Part shown: in pieces, positions 10,284 through 21,649 of the stretch
Layout: every line of letters begins with the position of its first letter
How positions within the stretch are numbered: the stretch's first letter is position 1
NCBI GenBank assembly: GCA_036346225.1
Contig: JARFIW010000588.1
Span: forward strand, 4,345,501-4,409,500
Length of the DNA: 64,000 nucleotides
From: Platerodrilus igneus
Lineage: Eukaryota > Arthropoda > Insecta > Coleoptera > Lycidae
Direction: 5' to 3'
Made by a program: the position numbers and the translations under genes
Notes under the pieces: model-generated
Database searches by the model: none
What the model saw: only the letters and a program-made list of their open reading frames with translations
What the model was told of the DNA's origin: nothing

Positions 10284-12417
10284 TCATATTTAGACCAGGG
10301 TAGAAAATTAATGGATTACATCAAATAATTTTAATCACCGTGTATAAGGAAGTTTATTAGATAATACGCTTTATTAAAAACCCGTGGAGAATAAAAATTC
10401 ATTCGTTTTATTAAAAATAAGAGATTAAAATTATTTACAAGACGCTTTATATAAAAATAAGCAGTTTTAAAATGCTCAACGTGTAATTTAATTATTCCAA
10501 AGTAAAGAATCAAATGGAAATTACGTGCAAGATTTATATTAATTGATTCAAGTTTGGGCAACGAGTATTAAACGAAATGTACAAATAATAATTGAATATT
10601 TAATTAGGATTCACTAAAAATTAAAGAGTATTAATTTTAATTGAAGTTAATTGAACCGTTAGTAACAGATAATATCTATGGAAACTTGTAAAAACCCAAG
10701 ATTATAATACCAGAAAATAAAGCTCTGAGAATTAATATTATGTTGAACACCTGCGTAGTTTAAATGTCACATACGGCGAAAAGTTTGCAGATAACAAATA
10801 GTTTCAGAGAATCTTGGGGAAAACATCGCATAATAGTTACGAGAAATGCTAAAGGTGGGTTATTTCACACTCCATGTGGACTAAAATAATCGATAATACA
10901 GAATATCACTTTGCATCAATAAGAACAGGTTAGATAGAGACAGATAATATGCGCAAGACCGAGACACATATAGTAAAAGGCGTGAGTAGCGCAACGTCAT
11001 GGGGTTGCGATTGGTTAAAAGTAAAAGGCAAACTTGAGAGGTAAAATAACAGTTCTGTATAAAATTTAATCGGTTATTTCCAGACGTTGCGTGCCGTGTT
11101 GAAATTTCTGAAATTTAACTGGGGTGAGTACTAAATTCGTAAAACCGACGCGCGAGCGACAGACTGGGAACATAGAATGAGGAATTCTTTAGAATTACCT
11201 GTTTTGAGGACAAAAGCGACGTGCCGGCTTTTGCTATATATACCGAGATGAATATAAACAAGCTCTCTTAGACTCTTAGACTTTTGACTATTCGATGCGT
11301 TAAAAGCTCTTACATCCGCGACTTGATTGAAGATGTTAAACAGTGCATTTTAGTTTGATAAAATAAATTAAAATTTTGCTCGTATATTTTAGTGATTCAA
11401 AATAGTTTGTTATTTACGTGCTAACATGAATGTACTTCAGTGCACTTAGATACAAGGTAATAAAATTTAGTTTCACTGTACCAATTAGCAAAATTTACAA
11501 CGACAAATGTATACACAAAAGTAGGCAGTTTTGGCGTATATTGGTGAAAGAAGTATGAAGTTATTTGCTATTTTTCGGGGGTGTTAATAATTAAATGGTT
11601 CAAATACGTGTCTGGATCCACGAAACAAGGGTCAGATATACACAGATGAGTTCCGGAAAAGCCCAGAAACAACTTTAAATAAATGGTGATGGAGAAAATT
11701 TTAAAAGCGTTGAGAATTAGAAGCCGTAAATATAATCCTGTTGGAATGGTGTGATTAACTAAAGGGACGATGTACTTTGAAGCTACGAGGACAGTAACCT
11801 TCAGGTAAATTATACTATTTTGTTTGACATTTTTGTGTGTGTTGAATAACTTTATAATTGAGTTACTTTAAATGGACATTAGTGAAATTGTACTAACCAT
11901 AAAATTTTAATTTTAAGATGAAATTTGCTTGTTTAAGTAGAAAGGGGTATTTAGTTTTGATGTTCGGTAATATGATGAAAATTTGGGTATGTCTTTGAGC
12001 TCAATTAGACGAACCTGGTTAATTAACGTAAAGGGTGGTAGATGCTCCTTTATACTCAGACTCCGGTCTGCTTATATTGTTATATTAATTAGTAGGCATC
12101 CAACAAGAACTTTAATTTTGGATGCACATTAAAATGATAATAAAATTAATCTTGAAATTCTTTTTAAAACTGAAATTTATGCTGAGTTTTAATTTTGAAA
12201 TTTTAATGTATTCTGAATATTGATGTAAATAGAGTTAACGTTGATGTTTTTAGTAGGAATGTGTTGTTTTTTTTTATGAATGAGGAGGTTTATAACATTA
12301 GGTGAGCAGCCGAGGCGAAAAGAGGATCACAGCCGTTTATGACGCCCAATCTGTGGGACTAGAATTTTTTTGTTGAAAGGACCCAGTTCCCGCATTCAAA
12401 GGAGTATATCACAGCAA
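10283..12417 (+). repeat. Long LTR-like repeat, copy A
   Basis: Non-coding. Shares long blocks, in inverse orientation, with 46270-47716: TTTAGACCAGGGTAGAAAA at the start, AGATAGAGACAGATAATAT, GTAGGCAGTTTTGG and TTTTTCGGGGGTGTTAATAAT. Around 11233-11280 a TATATATA box is followed by CTCTCTTAGACTCTTAG, which looks like a promoter and is shared with the other copies. Near 12340 it carries GACGCCCAATCTGTGGGAC, a decayed form of the TGGCGCCCAACGTGGGGC leader/primer-binding motif of insect LTR elements. It ends CACAGCAA before a (TA) run. Best read as an LTR plus leader; a non-autonomous DNA element is possible. Confidence 0.6.
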
Positions 12418-12429
12418 TATATATATATT

Positions 12430-13700
12430 TTGACATCGAGAAAATTCTTAACTTATGCCCTAGGGGATCCTCGCGCTAATCGAATTATACACTACTAACT
12501 AGATAATTGAAATTAAATCATGGCGTAACTTTAAAATTTCATTTCATACGCTACAAGAAGTAACGTCGAACAATGTATAAACAGTTTGTATTTAAATAAA
12601 AAAAATTACCAACAGTTTACTGGTATAGCTACCACAGGAATTCAGCCCACAGTTCCCCTGATGTTTTTGGTTGGTGCGTCGAAGTTCCAGGATAGCAACA
12701 TCAGCAAGCGGCTCTTTTAATTCAGCAATGAAGTCAGTGATATGTGCGGAAAACTGAATTTGGATACGATAACACGAAGAATATGTTCATCCCACTAATG
12801 AATTCTAATTGGATGAGTCACTAATCACGACCACCTTTATAAAATAATCTAAGTTCCCTCGAAACTCACCACTAGCTAATACATTAAACCTAAACGTAAA
12901 ATTAATTCCGTATTTAATAAGTCGGTGTTTGTTGGGTCGAGGTTTACACTATATTACTTCGACGGCTCTCCACGAATTATCAATCTTTAAATTACCTAAT
13001 CCGTCCTATATAAAATAAAATAGGATCGTTCCGGTTATAACAAAACCTATATTGTCACGCGCCACAAATCCTTCAAAACTAATGAAGAGTGTTAATTGCG
13101 TTCAAAGGAAACTGACCTTCGACACGAATTGCTAAGTTAGTTCCGCGCGTGACTTAGTTTCACCTCTCGTCTCTTGATCAACCACCGAGAAGTCACATCT
13201 TATTTCTTTCAGTACCCAACGAACACTGCTCGTCGCATAATTCTTACTCACTATTTCATACCATCCCTTACCCTTCTAGCAAAATGAACGGGGGTGTAAC
13301 GGTGTTGCCAATTAACGCTAGTGTACATTATCATGCCTGTGCCATGAACCAGGCACGTGATACGTGTTTTGTCCCTCGCTGCTAATTCTTGGAAGAACCT
13401 AACATCTGCCGTAGCAGGAATGCGAACAGGAATGTGAAAGTCAAAACTTGTCTATACACAACGGGTTGTTAGGAACGAATATAGAATAACTTTTAAATGT
13501 GGATTCTTTAAAATGATTCATATACCTGATGGGGTTTCGACAACCGGACTTACTAAGAATACGCTCAACTAATTTAGAACTACCAACCCTTGGTTTTCCC
13601 CTTGAGAATTAGAATGCAATTTCCTTACCTTTCTAAAATATGGATTTTAAAATGAAAATATGCGAAATGGTTAATTTGTATTTACAAAGATAAAAACCGC
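12430..13700. other. Mostly unrecognised; possible coding remnant 12560-12745
   Basis: On the minus strand 12560-12745 is open over some 50 codons with a protein-like composition (HITDFIAELKEPLADVAILE). I do not recognise it. The rest shows no gene or repeat. Confidence 0.3.
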
Positions 13701-13703
13701 AGG

Positions 13704-14095
13704 TTACAACTGTGTTGATTTTATGTTGTATAGAGTGATTGGAATGAAAATCAAATACCTGCCAGAATTAGTTGGTATGGTGTACCAGTCAAAAATTAGA
13801 CGATTGTCTGGGTCTCTGATGACAAGAACATCCAGAAAAGGTATTTTACTATCAACTTTCATTTCATAAGTGAACTTAAGGCGTTTTATAAAATCATTAA
13901 ATGTTGTAACAGTTTGGTTAACATATTGAGCTGGCAATGAACAAATGATGTCATCGACAAACTTGACTAAAAATGACATCTCATAAGGTAGTCTAGGTAA
14001 AACGATAGACAATAAGTTATCCATAATAATTTAAGCGATTATAGGTGACCCCATGGGAGTTCTAAATAGTTGTAGATAGATATCTTGAAAAACAA
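13704..14095 (-). pseudogene. Penelope-like element reverse transcriptase fragment
   Basis: On the minus strand a segment reads TPMGSP..., MDNLL, then VKFVDDIICSLP, then KIPFLDVLVIRDPDNRL, then an FDWY...SGRY segment. The order of the GSP, VDD and FLDVLVIR..DWY..P motifs is diagnostic of Penelope-like elements and not of LINE or LTR reverse transcriptases. The VDD catalytic pair is intact. A stop interrupts the frame near 14030, and both ends are truncated; no GIY-YIG endonuclease is seen downstream. At 14095 it abuts a LINE endonuclease fragment in the same orientation. Confidence 0.82.
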
Positions 14096-14460
14096 AATAA
14101 GCTTTTACTTGATTCCTAAACCGTTGTCTAACAAGAATGTAATCTATTTGGCACCTTTCTATATCTCCTTGCATTTTCCACGTGTATCGTCTTCTAGCAT
14201 GATGTCGAAATTTATTCCTGTGATCCTGTATGAATTACTCTAAAGTCTCCACTCCAAAAATATCCCGCCTCTGGCCACCGAACTTTGTTGATCCCTACTA
14301 TGTCTAATACTAACCTACCCATTTCAATTTTCAAGTACTCTAGCGTACTTACTTGCTGCATACTTTTGATATTCCACGCTCTGACTTGCAAAATGTTTCC
14401 AACTATTTTTTAAATTTTCCCATCACATCCTTTGAAGTAGCTCCCTCCCCGAGATCTGAA
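14096..14460 (-). pseudogene. LINE endonuclease (AP-type) fragments
   Basis: Minus-strand reading gives two blocks of an apurinic-type LINE endonuclease. The 14225-14420 block has a NI/V-K-S-M-Q-Q..TLEYLKIEMGRLVLDIVGI segment followed by VRWPEAG. The 14100-14215 block has YTWKMQGDIERCQIDYILVRQRF. In an intact domain these are about 130-150 residues apart, so the middle is deleted. Probably the same LINE family as 723-905, but that cannot be shown because the copies do not overlap. Confidence 0.65.
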
Positions 14461-14494
14461 TTGGGGATTATTTTAACTCCTAAATAACATTTTT

Positions 14495-14745
14495 AGTACG
14501 CGTCTATTTGGGAAGTAATGTGGTTGTTTCCTGTGGCCTTCCACGTCGCAGTGGTGTGTCTTAGAATGCCATACCGACCTCTATGGTCTCTGTCACTCTA
14601 AGTACCGAAAGGGCTGCTGCCCTCTTTCGGAGACCTAGTATAGTCTGGTTCCTCACTAACGACCTCACTAATTTGGTTAAACCTGTAGTTTATTTCATTT
14701 TATCCGTTCTAGTAATCTAGAACTTCTTCACGGTGCAGGTCCATT
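14495..14745 (+). mobile_element. SINE-like repeat, 3' part
   Basis: Matches the reverse complement of 21650-21880: the CATACCGACC...TATGGTC, CTTTCGG..CCTAGTATAG and CTAGTAATCTAGAACTTC blocks are shared. This copy lacks the tRNA-like head. Confidence 0.65.
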
Positions 14746-15141
14746 CAGAACGAAATTTAATGTACATAAATGAATAATTAGTGAAACAAGCAGAAATAAA
14801 TTATTCGTAAGTGAAAATTTCCGGGCAAGAAATCTGTTGTTCATAGCTACGACGTATATCTTTAGTACCAAAAAAAATTTGAAACTGTTTTGTCCGTCTT
14901 TACTGTTACTTAGAAATTAATAAGAGTACCTATGAATAAAATCACTCGTCTCCGAGGTTGCCTCAATTTTTCGAAGCGACTTCTTCGGTTACCGAAGATG
15001 CTTTGCATAGCTGTGAATACAGCATTTATAAGCTAAAAAAGTTCCAGTGAACACGGTACTTTAGTGCGAAAAGCTTTAGATCTAGTTAAACGCGTTTGAA
15101 ATATACAATTAAAATAATATATAATCAAAAAAGTGTATTAC
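14746..15141. other. Intron sequence downstream of the paired-domain exon
   Basis: AT-rich and non-coding. Follows the splice donor of the minus-strand exon; nothing else recognised. Confidence 0.5.
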
Positions 15142-15361
15142 CTGGATGTTGAGACGATCTGGGTTGACGCAAGAGCTCTGGAGGATCAGGCCAAGCACCA
15201 CTGTTTCGAAGTATCCTGTTGACTGAGCTTACTGACGGTATGTTGTGTGGTTCGCAGACTCGTTGGGCTACCAGTTGTTCTCGAATTTCCCAGGCAAACA
15301 TTCCCGGATTTTCTTGCTTGAATTTTAAAATCTTTTTTACTACTGTTGGTGTTGCTACTTG
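15142..15361 (-). CDS. Pax paired-domain exon (RED subdomain), eyegone-like
   Basis: One uninterrupted 220-nt exon on the minus strand, 73 codons plus one base. It encodes [16 protein letters not shown], then [20 protein letters not shown], then a stretch containing [14 protein letters not shown] followed by SGAWPDPP. The spacing of ATP..V..I, NP.MFAWEIR..L, VC and PSVSSxNRILRN is that of the C-terminal (RED) half of a Pax paired DNA-binding domain. Splice signals fit: a pyrimidine-rich tract ending TTATTTCTTAG before the exon and CAG|GTAATA after it. The SGAW extension after NRILRN suggests the eyegone/twin-of-eyegone branch, but I infer this and did not align it. No PAI half, homeobox or other exon was found in the window. 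No stops or shifts, unlike every transposon gene nearby, so it is probably a functional host gene: a nuclear transcription factor of eye or segmental development. Confidence 0.82.
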
Positions 15362-15605
15362 CTAAGAAATAAAATCTAATGTCACTATTTCTATTGTAAA
15401 GTAGACATAAATGTATGAAAAAACTATACTTAATATAGAGATAGATATAAAAACTATTTTCGTATAAACAATTAAATTATTGTATTGTAAAATAAATAAA
15501 TTGCAGTAACTTGGAAAATGGCTATCATATTGAATATATGTGTACTTAAGTGGAAATATTAAGGAGAAGTATACACATTCCATTTTATGTACGATGTAAT
15601 CAACA

Positions 15606-15708
15606 AACGTTAATTAGCGAATTTATGAGAAGAACTACCTAAAATGTACCAGCTCGGATGAAGAAGATTCGCATAAAATGTATTAAATACTATAATTTTT
15701 GTGCTTGC
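15606..15708 (+). repeat. Left foldback arm, outer part
   Basis: Reverse complement of about 21330-21435; shared block ATGTACCAGCTCGGATGAAG. The outer limits of both arms are AACGTTAATT/ATTAACGTT. This part is separated from the inner arm by a 2.1-kb insertion. Confidence 0.8.
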
Positions 15709-15732
15709 GCGAGTTACATATCCCCCAAATTA

Positions 15733-15775
<43 letters not shown>

Positions 15776-17239
15776 GAAGTGTCAGTAAAGAAAAGGGTAT
15801 AAAGGTTATTTGTATGAAGGTAGTGTATGCCAAAGAAAGCCAAATATCAGATCCCGTAACTGAAAATTTAATGTTTGCCGTACTTTACAAATGTTAAAGT
15901 ATTTGTAGTATATTAGTCAAAGTATAAGTGCCAAGACGTGACGTAAAATGACCTGATGACGTGAGAAAGCACAGTATTCAAGGATTTACACTGAGTTGTA
16001 TATTAATGAGCCATAGAATGTACATTTGCTAATCGAAAAACCGGATGCGTCTGTAGAAATTCCACTATTAACCGCACAGATCCAGGTTTATATGTGTAAC
16101 ATTTCGGCACTTATTTTAGTAGAATCAACCTTTGGACAAACCTGTAATATCAAAATTTTAAGTGAAAAGTATTGTCAAATATGATTGAAGGGGGGTCGAT
16201 TTATAAATATTTTGGTAGTAAGACGTGTTTTGTAAACTGCGCTGATTTTGAATATTACAAAGTATAAATAAATGAATTTGAAAAGTTTAAGAGTTTAATT
16301 TATATAAAGAAGAGTACGGATAAGCGAGAGTAATAAATATAATAATAGTAACGACGAGTGGAAAGTGATAAGAGTGTAATAGAGCGAGATTGGAACAAGC
16401 GGAATATAGTTGGATATTGGAACGAGATTGATAAAGGCAGAAAGGCATTGAATAGGATTTATTAGATTGAAGGAGATATTACTGGAATTGAATTGGATAA
16501 AGTATTATGGATAGAATGGTATTGAGTGGAAATTAGAAGACAGCAGTGATTTGGAAAGAGCAGATAAAGGAAAAAGAAAGTGTTGATTTGGAACGAGCAG
16601 AATTAAGATTTGAAGAAGGAAAGCATTGGAGTAGCAGGAGCAGTACGAGTAAAGAAGATATAACATCAGGAAAATTAGCGCAGGGGAAGTAAAATAAAAA
16701 AAGGTAGTAAAAATTCTAAATTTGGTCATATTTATTTTAGATTTGGGGGATATCAAAATTAATATAAAGAAACCTGGAGTCTGGACAGCAGATTATTCGT
16801 AGTGATAGTGCCACGCATTGTAAAGACGCATACGGCGAGTAAGATTTTGAGCCAGTATTCATAGAGGCCGACAGCGACGTGTAGAATAGGTGAGTACTGT
16901 GTGTTTTGAACGTCAAAGTAAAAAATTGGTAATATTAATTTATTTGGCACAAGGCTACGTGGATCTGTTATAAAATTTTGGCATATACAAGTAAAAGATT
17001 ACAGGTACAAAAATAAAGGTAGTGCTGTTTGGTTGGTGCATTGCACATCTACTTACCACTGAACCCACGGTAAGTAGGTGGATACCCTGGGAAGGCGAGT
17101 TTCAAATAGTCGAGGCATATTAATACAGTTTTGTTTTCTAAACCGACCAAACGTAGATAAAGCACGAAATAAAAAGTAAATATTTTCATATAAAAATTAA
17201 AATTAAATAACGAAATAAAAAGCTAGGGGTGGAGCATAA

Positions 17240-17282
<43 letters not shown>

Positions 17283-17841
17283 GTAATCAAATAGAATTAT
17301 TAAATCTTAAGATAGATTGTTACAATGTATAAATTGAAGGTCATATTTGAAAGAGGATAATGAAAGTTCACAAGCCAGACAATGAGAACGGAAACAGACA
17401 TTGTATTCCAGACGCACCGTGATACTACAGGTGCAGGTCACAGTAGGTTATAAGACAGCAATTATTAGAATTATAAGATTACTAAGAAGTAATACATTGT
17501 ATTGTATAAAGAAATAAGCAGACATGATCTCTGCAGTTCTCATAAGCAATGTGAGGGGCAGGAATGAGATAAATACCCACAGAAGCCCAAGATGGCCAGT
17601 CAGTCTAGAACTTCACAACTTTAACATTGTTGGTAGTTCAGCTAGTCACCGTAATTTTAGTTTAATTAAAATAGTGAAAGTTATTTCGATCTCCACACGT
17701 TACTGCATATAACGTACTTGTAATCAAAAATAAATATTGTAATTTCTATTTCAAATAAATTGATAAAAGAGTTTTTTGAAGAAGCCTTTTTTAAAAAGCC
17801 GCTTCAAGAGGCCCAAAACCTATCTCGCGTTTACACGCAAA
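15709..17841. mobile_element. Unidentified 2.1-kb insertion splitting the foldback arm
   Basis: Defined by comparison: the right arm is continuous where the left arm is interrupted. It holds (TA)n at 15735-15773 and 17242-17275, a purine-rich C-poor block at 16310-16700, and a 13-bp inverted repeat ATATCCCCCAAAT (15718-15730) / ATTTGGGGGATAT (16741-16753). No convincing protein. Class unknown. Confidence 0.55.
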
Positions 17842-18138
17842 AGTTGTCTATTCAATCTTTGCCTGCGATCGGATTGTTTTTTACTGCTGTCGATCGATTC
17901 TGCTCTTTGAAAAACAATATTTTTGTGCCGTTTGCGTATTTACACGCAAAATTCGTCTTATTGCTATCGTATTTTAAAAAAGTCTAATATACAGTGTGTT
18001 CATTTGAAAAGTTTCCATCTGTAATATAAAGAAAATTAGTAAAGATATTGAAATACGGTTCGTGACCGATAGTTAGGTGCCACGGGGGAAGCATGGTTTA
18101 GGGGTTGTAAGATTATAACACTTTACTGGCCCACTCAC
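17842..18138 (+). repeat. Left foldback arm, inner part
   Basis: Inverted copy of 20998-21300. Landmarks are GCACAAAAATATTGTTTTTCAA (complement), AAAATTAGTAAAGATATTG and TATAACACTTTACTGGCCCA. It ends sharply at CCCACTCAC, where LINE sequence begins. Confidence 0.85.
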
Positions 18139-18183
18139 AACCTACTCAACTTTAAAATTTTAAATGACATCCTACATTTTGTA

Positions 18184-19372
18184 CTACATGGTAATAAAGT
18201 TGTTGAAAACGAAGTCTTTCGGTGAGTTATTTTGTGAGTGGGCTGATTGATTGATTTCATTGAAAGGGTGGCAAAGCCACGCGCACTTAGGCCTCAATAT
18301 GAGCCCATTGTGCTGCCTTCTTATACCTGGTCCCCAATCACTCAACCATCCGCGCTTACAGACGAACCTGATGATATCGGTCCAAGGCGTGTTACCGATT
18401 CTGGTGGTGTCTGGCCAGAATTCACCTAACATGGATCCTCGGAAGTTGGCGAGTGCCGGGCAGGTGCACAGGATGTGCTCTACCGTCTCCTCATCCCGTT
18501 GACAACTGCGACAGGTTGGGTTTTCTGATAAACCCAATCTGTGCATGTGTTTTTTTACCTTGCAGTGCCCAGTGAAAACACCTACTAAAAGTCGCAGTTT
18601 TTGCCTTGGCAAACCTATGCAAAGTTTCCCGTTTTTTGTCGCAGGAGACTTAATGAACATTTTTGCCTGTCGGCAATAAGTTTCCTTTGCCAACCTCTCG
18701 CAATGACGATGGTAGGTTCTCTGTCTTATCATGGTAAATAGCACAGATGACAAAAGAGAGACCGATGGTTCAGGTCCGACAAAACTCTGAGTTGATTCTT
18801 GTCTCGCCAAAGCGTCAACCTGCCCATTACCGTATTTACCTGAAGGACCTTTGATCCAGGCTGGCTCGAGGATATTATAATAAGAAGCCCGTTTAAGAGT
18901 GAGGTGGCACTGAAATACCACCTCTGAAAGGATCTTCTGCCTATTTAGAGCCATTAAAACTGCCCTGCTATCTGTGGATATGCGTATAGTTTTATAAAAC
19001 TGGCCTGCGTTCCCAACGCTATCCTTTCGTGAAGGTCTAGATCATCTGAAAAGATACTGCCCCTGTACCTTTCTTCGTTTTTGATCCATCTGTGAAGATG
19101 AATGTATCTGCTGAAATCACGTCCTCAGGGTCCACACAGACCTTGTTCCGCTTCCTGAATGTTAGTTTGGGTGTAATTGAGTCGACCATGGCATCCAAGA
19201 GTGGCATTGTTAGCAACGCCTCCTTTAAGATATCCTGGTGTCTCCCACCGTCTCCCTTAACTTTTAGTCTTAGTGCCGCTCTCAGAGCCACCTCCTCCAC
19301 ATGCAGGTTTAGCGGAGGAAGCCTCAAAATGACTTGCAAGACCGCAGTTGGTGTGCATTTCATTACGCCCAT
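18184..19372 (-). pseudogene. LINE RNase H and C-terminal Cys/His domain
   Basis: Continuation of the ORF above. IFTDGSKTKKGTGA (about 19090) is the first RNase H Asp motif. After a shift/stop region come STDSRAVLMALN (about 18960, second Asp) and IKGPSGKYGNGQVDALAR (the VxGHxGxxGNExAD motif, with His to Pro and Glu to Gln changes that would harm catalysis). The tail has a basic HCKVKKHMHRLGL segment and CRSCQRDEETVEHILCTCPAL, the CCHC-like motif found C-terminal in such LINEs. Two open segments, 19037-19372 and 18184-18954, are in different frames. Confidence 0.82.
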
Positions 19373-19494
19373 GATACTAAGACAACCTAATCTTTGTATG
19401 CGCGTAAGTTATTTAGCTGGGTTAACTTGTCTGGTTTGAGGCCACCAAACAACAGCTCCATACATAGCATAGGTCGTACTACTGCAGTGTATAG

Positions 19495-20960
19495 TCATAG
19501 GACAGTCTTTGGTGAAAGACCCCAAAGTTTACCTATGGCACGTCTGCATTGCCAGAACACTGCGCTAGCTTTCGTAACTTTTGCTTGTAAGTGTTTAGCC
19601 CATTTAAGTTTCTTATCAAGTATAATACCCAAATACTTGACTTCATCTGAGAGGGTTAGGGATGTTTGAAAAAGTGATGGTAATCTGGTTACCGTTAATT
19701 TTATTTTGCTAGTAAACAGGACTAGCGAGGTCTTTTTTGGATTTATGGTCAAGGAATATTTTACGCACCATTGTTCCATAAGTTTTAATGGTGTTTGCAT
19801 TAGGTCGCACAGCACTTGCTCATATTTTCCAACTACTACAGTAGCCAGGTCATCAGCATACCCCACCGGGTAGAAGCCGGCCCCATTAAGACGATGTAGC
19901 AGGTTGTCAACTACTAGAATCCATAGTAGTGGTGACAATACGCCACCCTGAAGCCCTTAGCTACCGCCTTGCATAAGGAAGTGGTTCCCACACAGACACG
20001 TACTTCACGACAACGTAGGTACTGTTGGATTAACTGCCTGAGCGTGTTGTCCACTCCGTGTTCTCTCATAATTTTATTAATAGTTTCAAAGGTGGTTTTA
20101 CTAAACGCGCCTTCAATATTTATAAATAAACCTAAAGCTGACATATTGTTCTTGAGGGATTTCTCGATCCGCCCTACCACAGTGTGTAGGGCAGACTTTG
20201 TAGCGCTCACTGATATATAGGCATGTTGCTTTGGGTGAAGAGGATGGTACTGCCCAATCCCTGCCCTGATATTAATGCCGCACAATCTTTCCAGCGTCTT
20301 TAACAAAAACGACGTTAGACTGATTGGGCGATAGGATTTGGCCAAAGAGCAGTCCTTCCGTCCCGGTTTAGGAATGACATTCCTCCAGCTTCTGGGAATA
20401 TATCCGAACGCAATACAGCCTCTGAGCAGCCTTACCAGGTGAGAAAGCAGCCTCTCCAGACCCCACCGCAGTAGGGGTGGAAAGATGCCATCCAATCCTG
20501 GGGACTTAAAAAGTTGGAATGTTATGATTGGCCATTTTACTTTTTCTTCCTCAACCACTCTGTTGGCTATCTCCCAGTCTGCCTCCTCTGGGGTTGGCCT
20601 GGGAGCATCCATCCTAGTGATAGACGATAAGGGTACACTTCCTGGGAAGTATGTATCTAGGAGTAATTTCGCTGTCTCTTCCTCGTTGTTGGTAAACAAG
20701 TCATCCGCACGTTTGAGACAACATGGTTGCTGGCCCGGATCCTTAGACAGGATTTTATTTATTCGAGACGCTTCTTTGGCAGACTCAACTGAGTTACAGA
20801 AGGTCCTCCATGAGTTTCTTTGTCGTTTTCTTATTGAAGCTTTGTATAGTCTTTAGTGGTTTTTATAATTCTACCAGTCGACCATACTTTTGCTGTTTTT
20901 TGCTCTATTGAACAGTCGGTTTACAATTTTCTTGAGCTTCTGAAGCTCGCTACACCACCA
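19495..20960 (-). pseudogene. LINE reverse transcriptase
   Basis: In minus-strand order: linker with FNRAKN and ASRINKILSKDPG, SPGLDGIFPPLLRWG (RT motif 1/2 region), PKPGRKD...SYRPISLTSFLLKTLER, a FINIEGAFSKTTFE segment (catalytic Asp of motif A replaced within the usual FLDIEGAF pattern), GYADDLATVVVG (catalytic YADD, about 19850), and INPKKTSLVLFT then KYLGIILDKKLKWAKH. A frame change near 19925 separates the first two thirds from the YADD part. The GF/Y...EGAF and PKKT motifs fit RNase-H-bearing LINEs of the I/LOA/R1 type; the exact clade is not decided. The copy is inactive. Confidence 0.85.
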
Positions 20961-20997
20961 TGGGGGTGTTGGAACGAGTAGAAGCTGTTCGAACCGG

Positions 20998-21435
20998 GTG
21001 AGTGGGCTGGTAAAGTGTTATAATCTTACAATCCCTAAATCATGTTTCCCCCCTTGACACCTATTAATCGCTCATAAACCGTATTCCAATATCTTTACTA
21101 ATTTTCTTTATATTATATGTGGAAACTTTTCAAACAAACACACTGTATATTAGACTTTTTTACACTACGATAGTAATAAGACGAATTTTGCGTATAAACA
21201 CGCAAGCGGCACAAAAATGTTGTTTTTCAAAGATCAGAATTGATTGACAGCAGTTAAAAAACACTCCGATCGCAGCCGAAGACTGAATAGGGTAAACACA
21301 AAAGTAATAAACATCTTTTGTACGTAAACGCCTAAGCACAAAAAATTATCGTATTTAATACATTTTATACGAATCTTCTTCATCCGAGCTGGTACATTTT
21401 TGGTAGTTCTTCTCACAAATGCGATAATTAACGTT
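20998..21435 (-). repeat. Right foldback arm
   Basis: Continuous 438-bp arm, reverse complement of 17842-18138 plus 15606-15708. It begins GTGAGTGGGC next to the LINE and ends ATTAACGTT. Confidence 0.85.
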
Positions 21436-21649
21436 CCAATCAATATACAGAAGATGCGAATGTTAGAAAATCGCTTACGCTTATTTTTTGAGATTTAGCT
21501 ATCAGAGAAGATGCTAGTACAAAATTTGTATATTTGAATAAAATTATTATATTTTTTAATAAAGTTTGTTTTACTTATTTGTAACTTCAATATCAGCAAA
21601 AATATTATTCATAAATTTTAATTTGCTTATTGAGTTTTTCCGTTCCGAA

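Larger units (their letters stand above)
18139..20997 (-). mobile_element. Truncated non-LTR retrotransposon with RNase H, between foldback arms
   Basis: A 2.86-kb minus-strand LINE body fills the space between the two inverted arms exactly. It starts within the endonuclease-RT linker (PTPPWWCSELQKLKK) right at the arm junction, and continues through reverse transcriptase, RNase H and a C-terminal Cys/His region. It stops with a short 3' UTR at the other junction. No poly(A) and no target duplication were seen. It could be 5'-truncated insertion debris or captured sequence. Confidence 0.8.
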
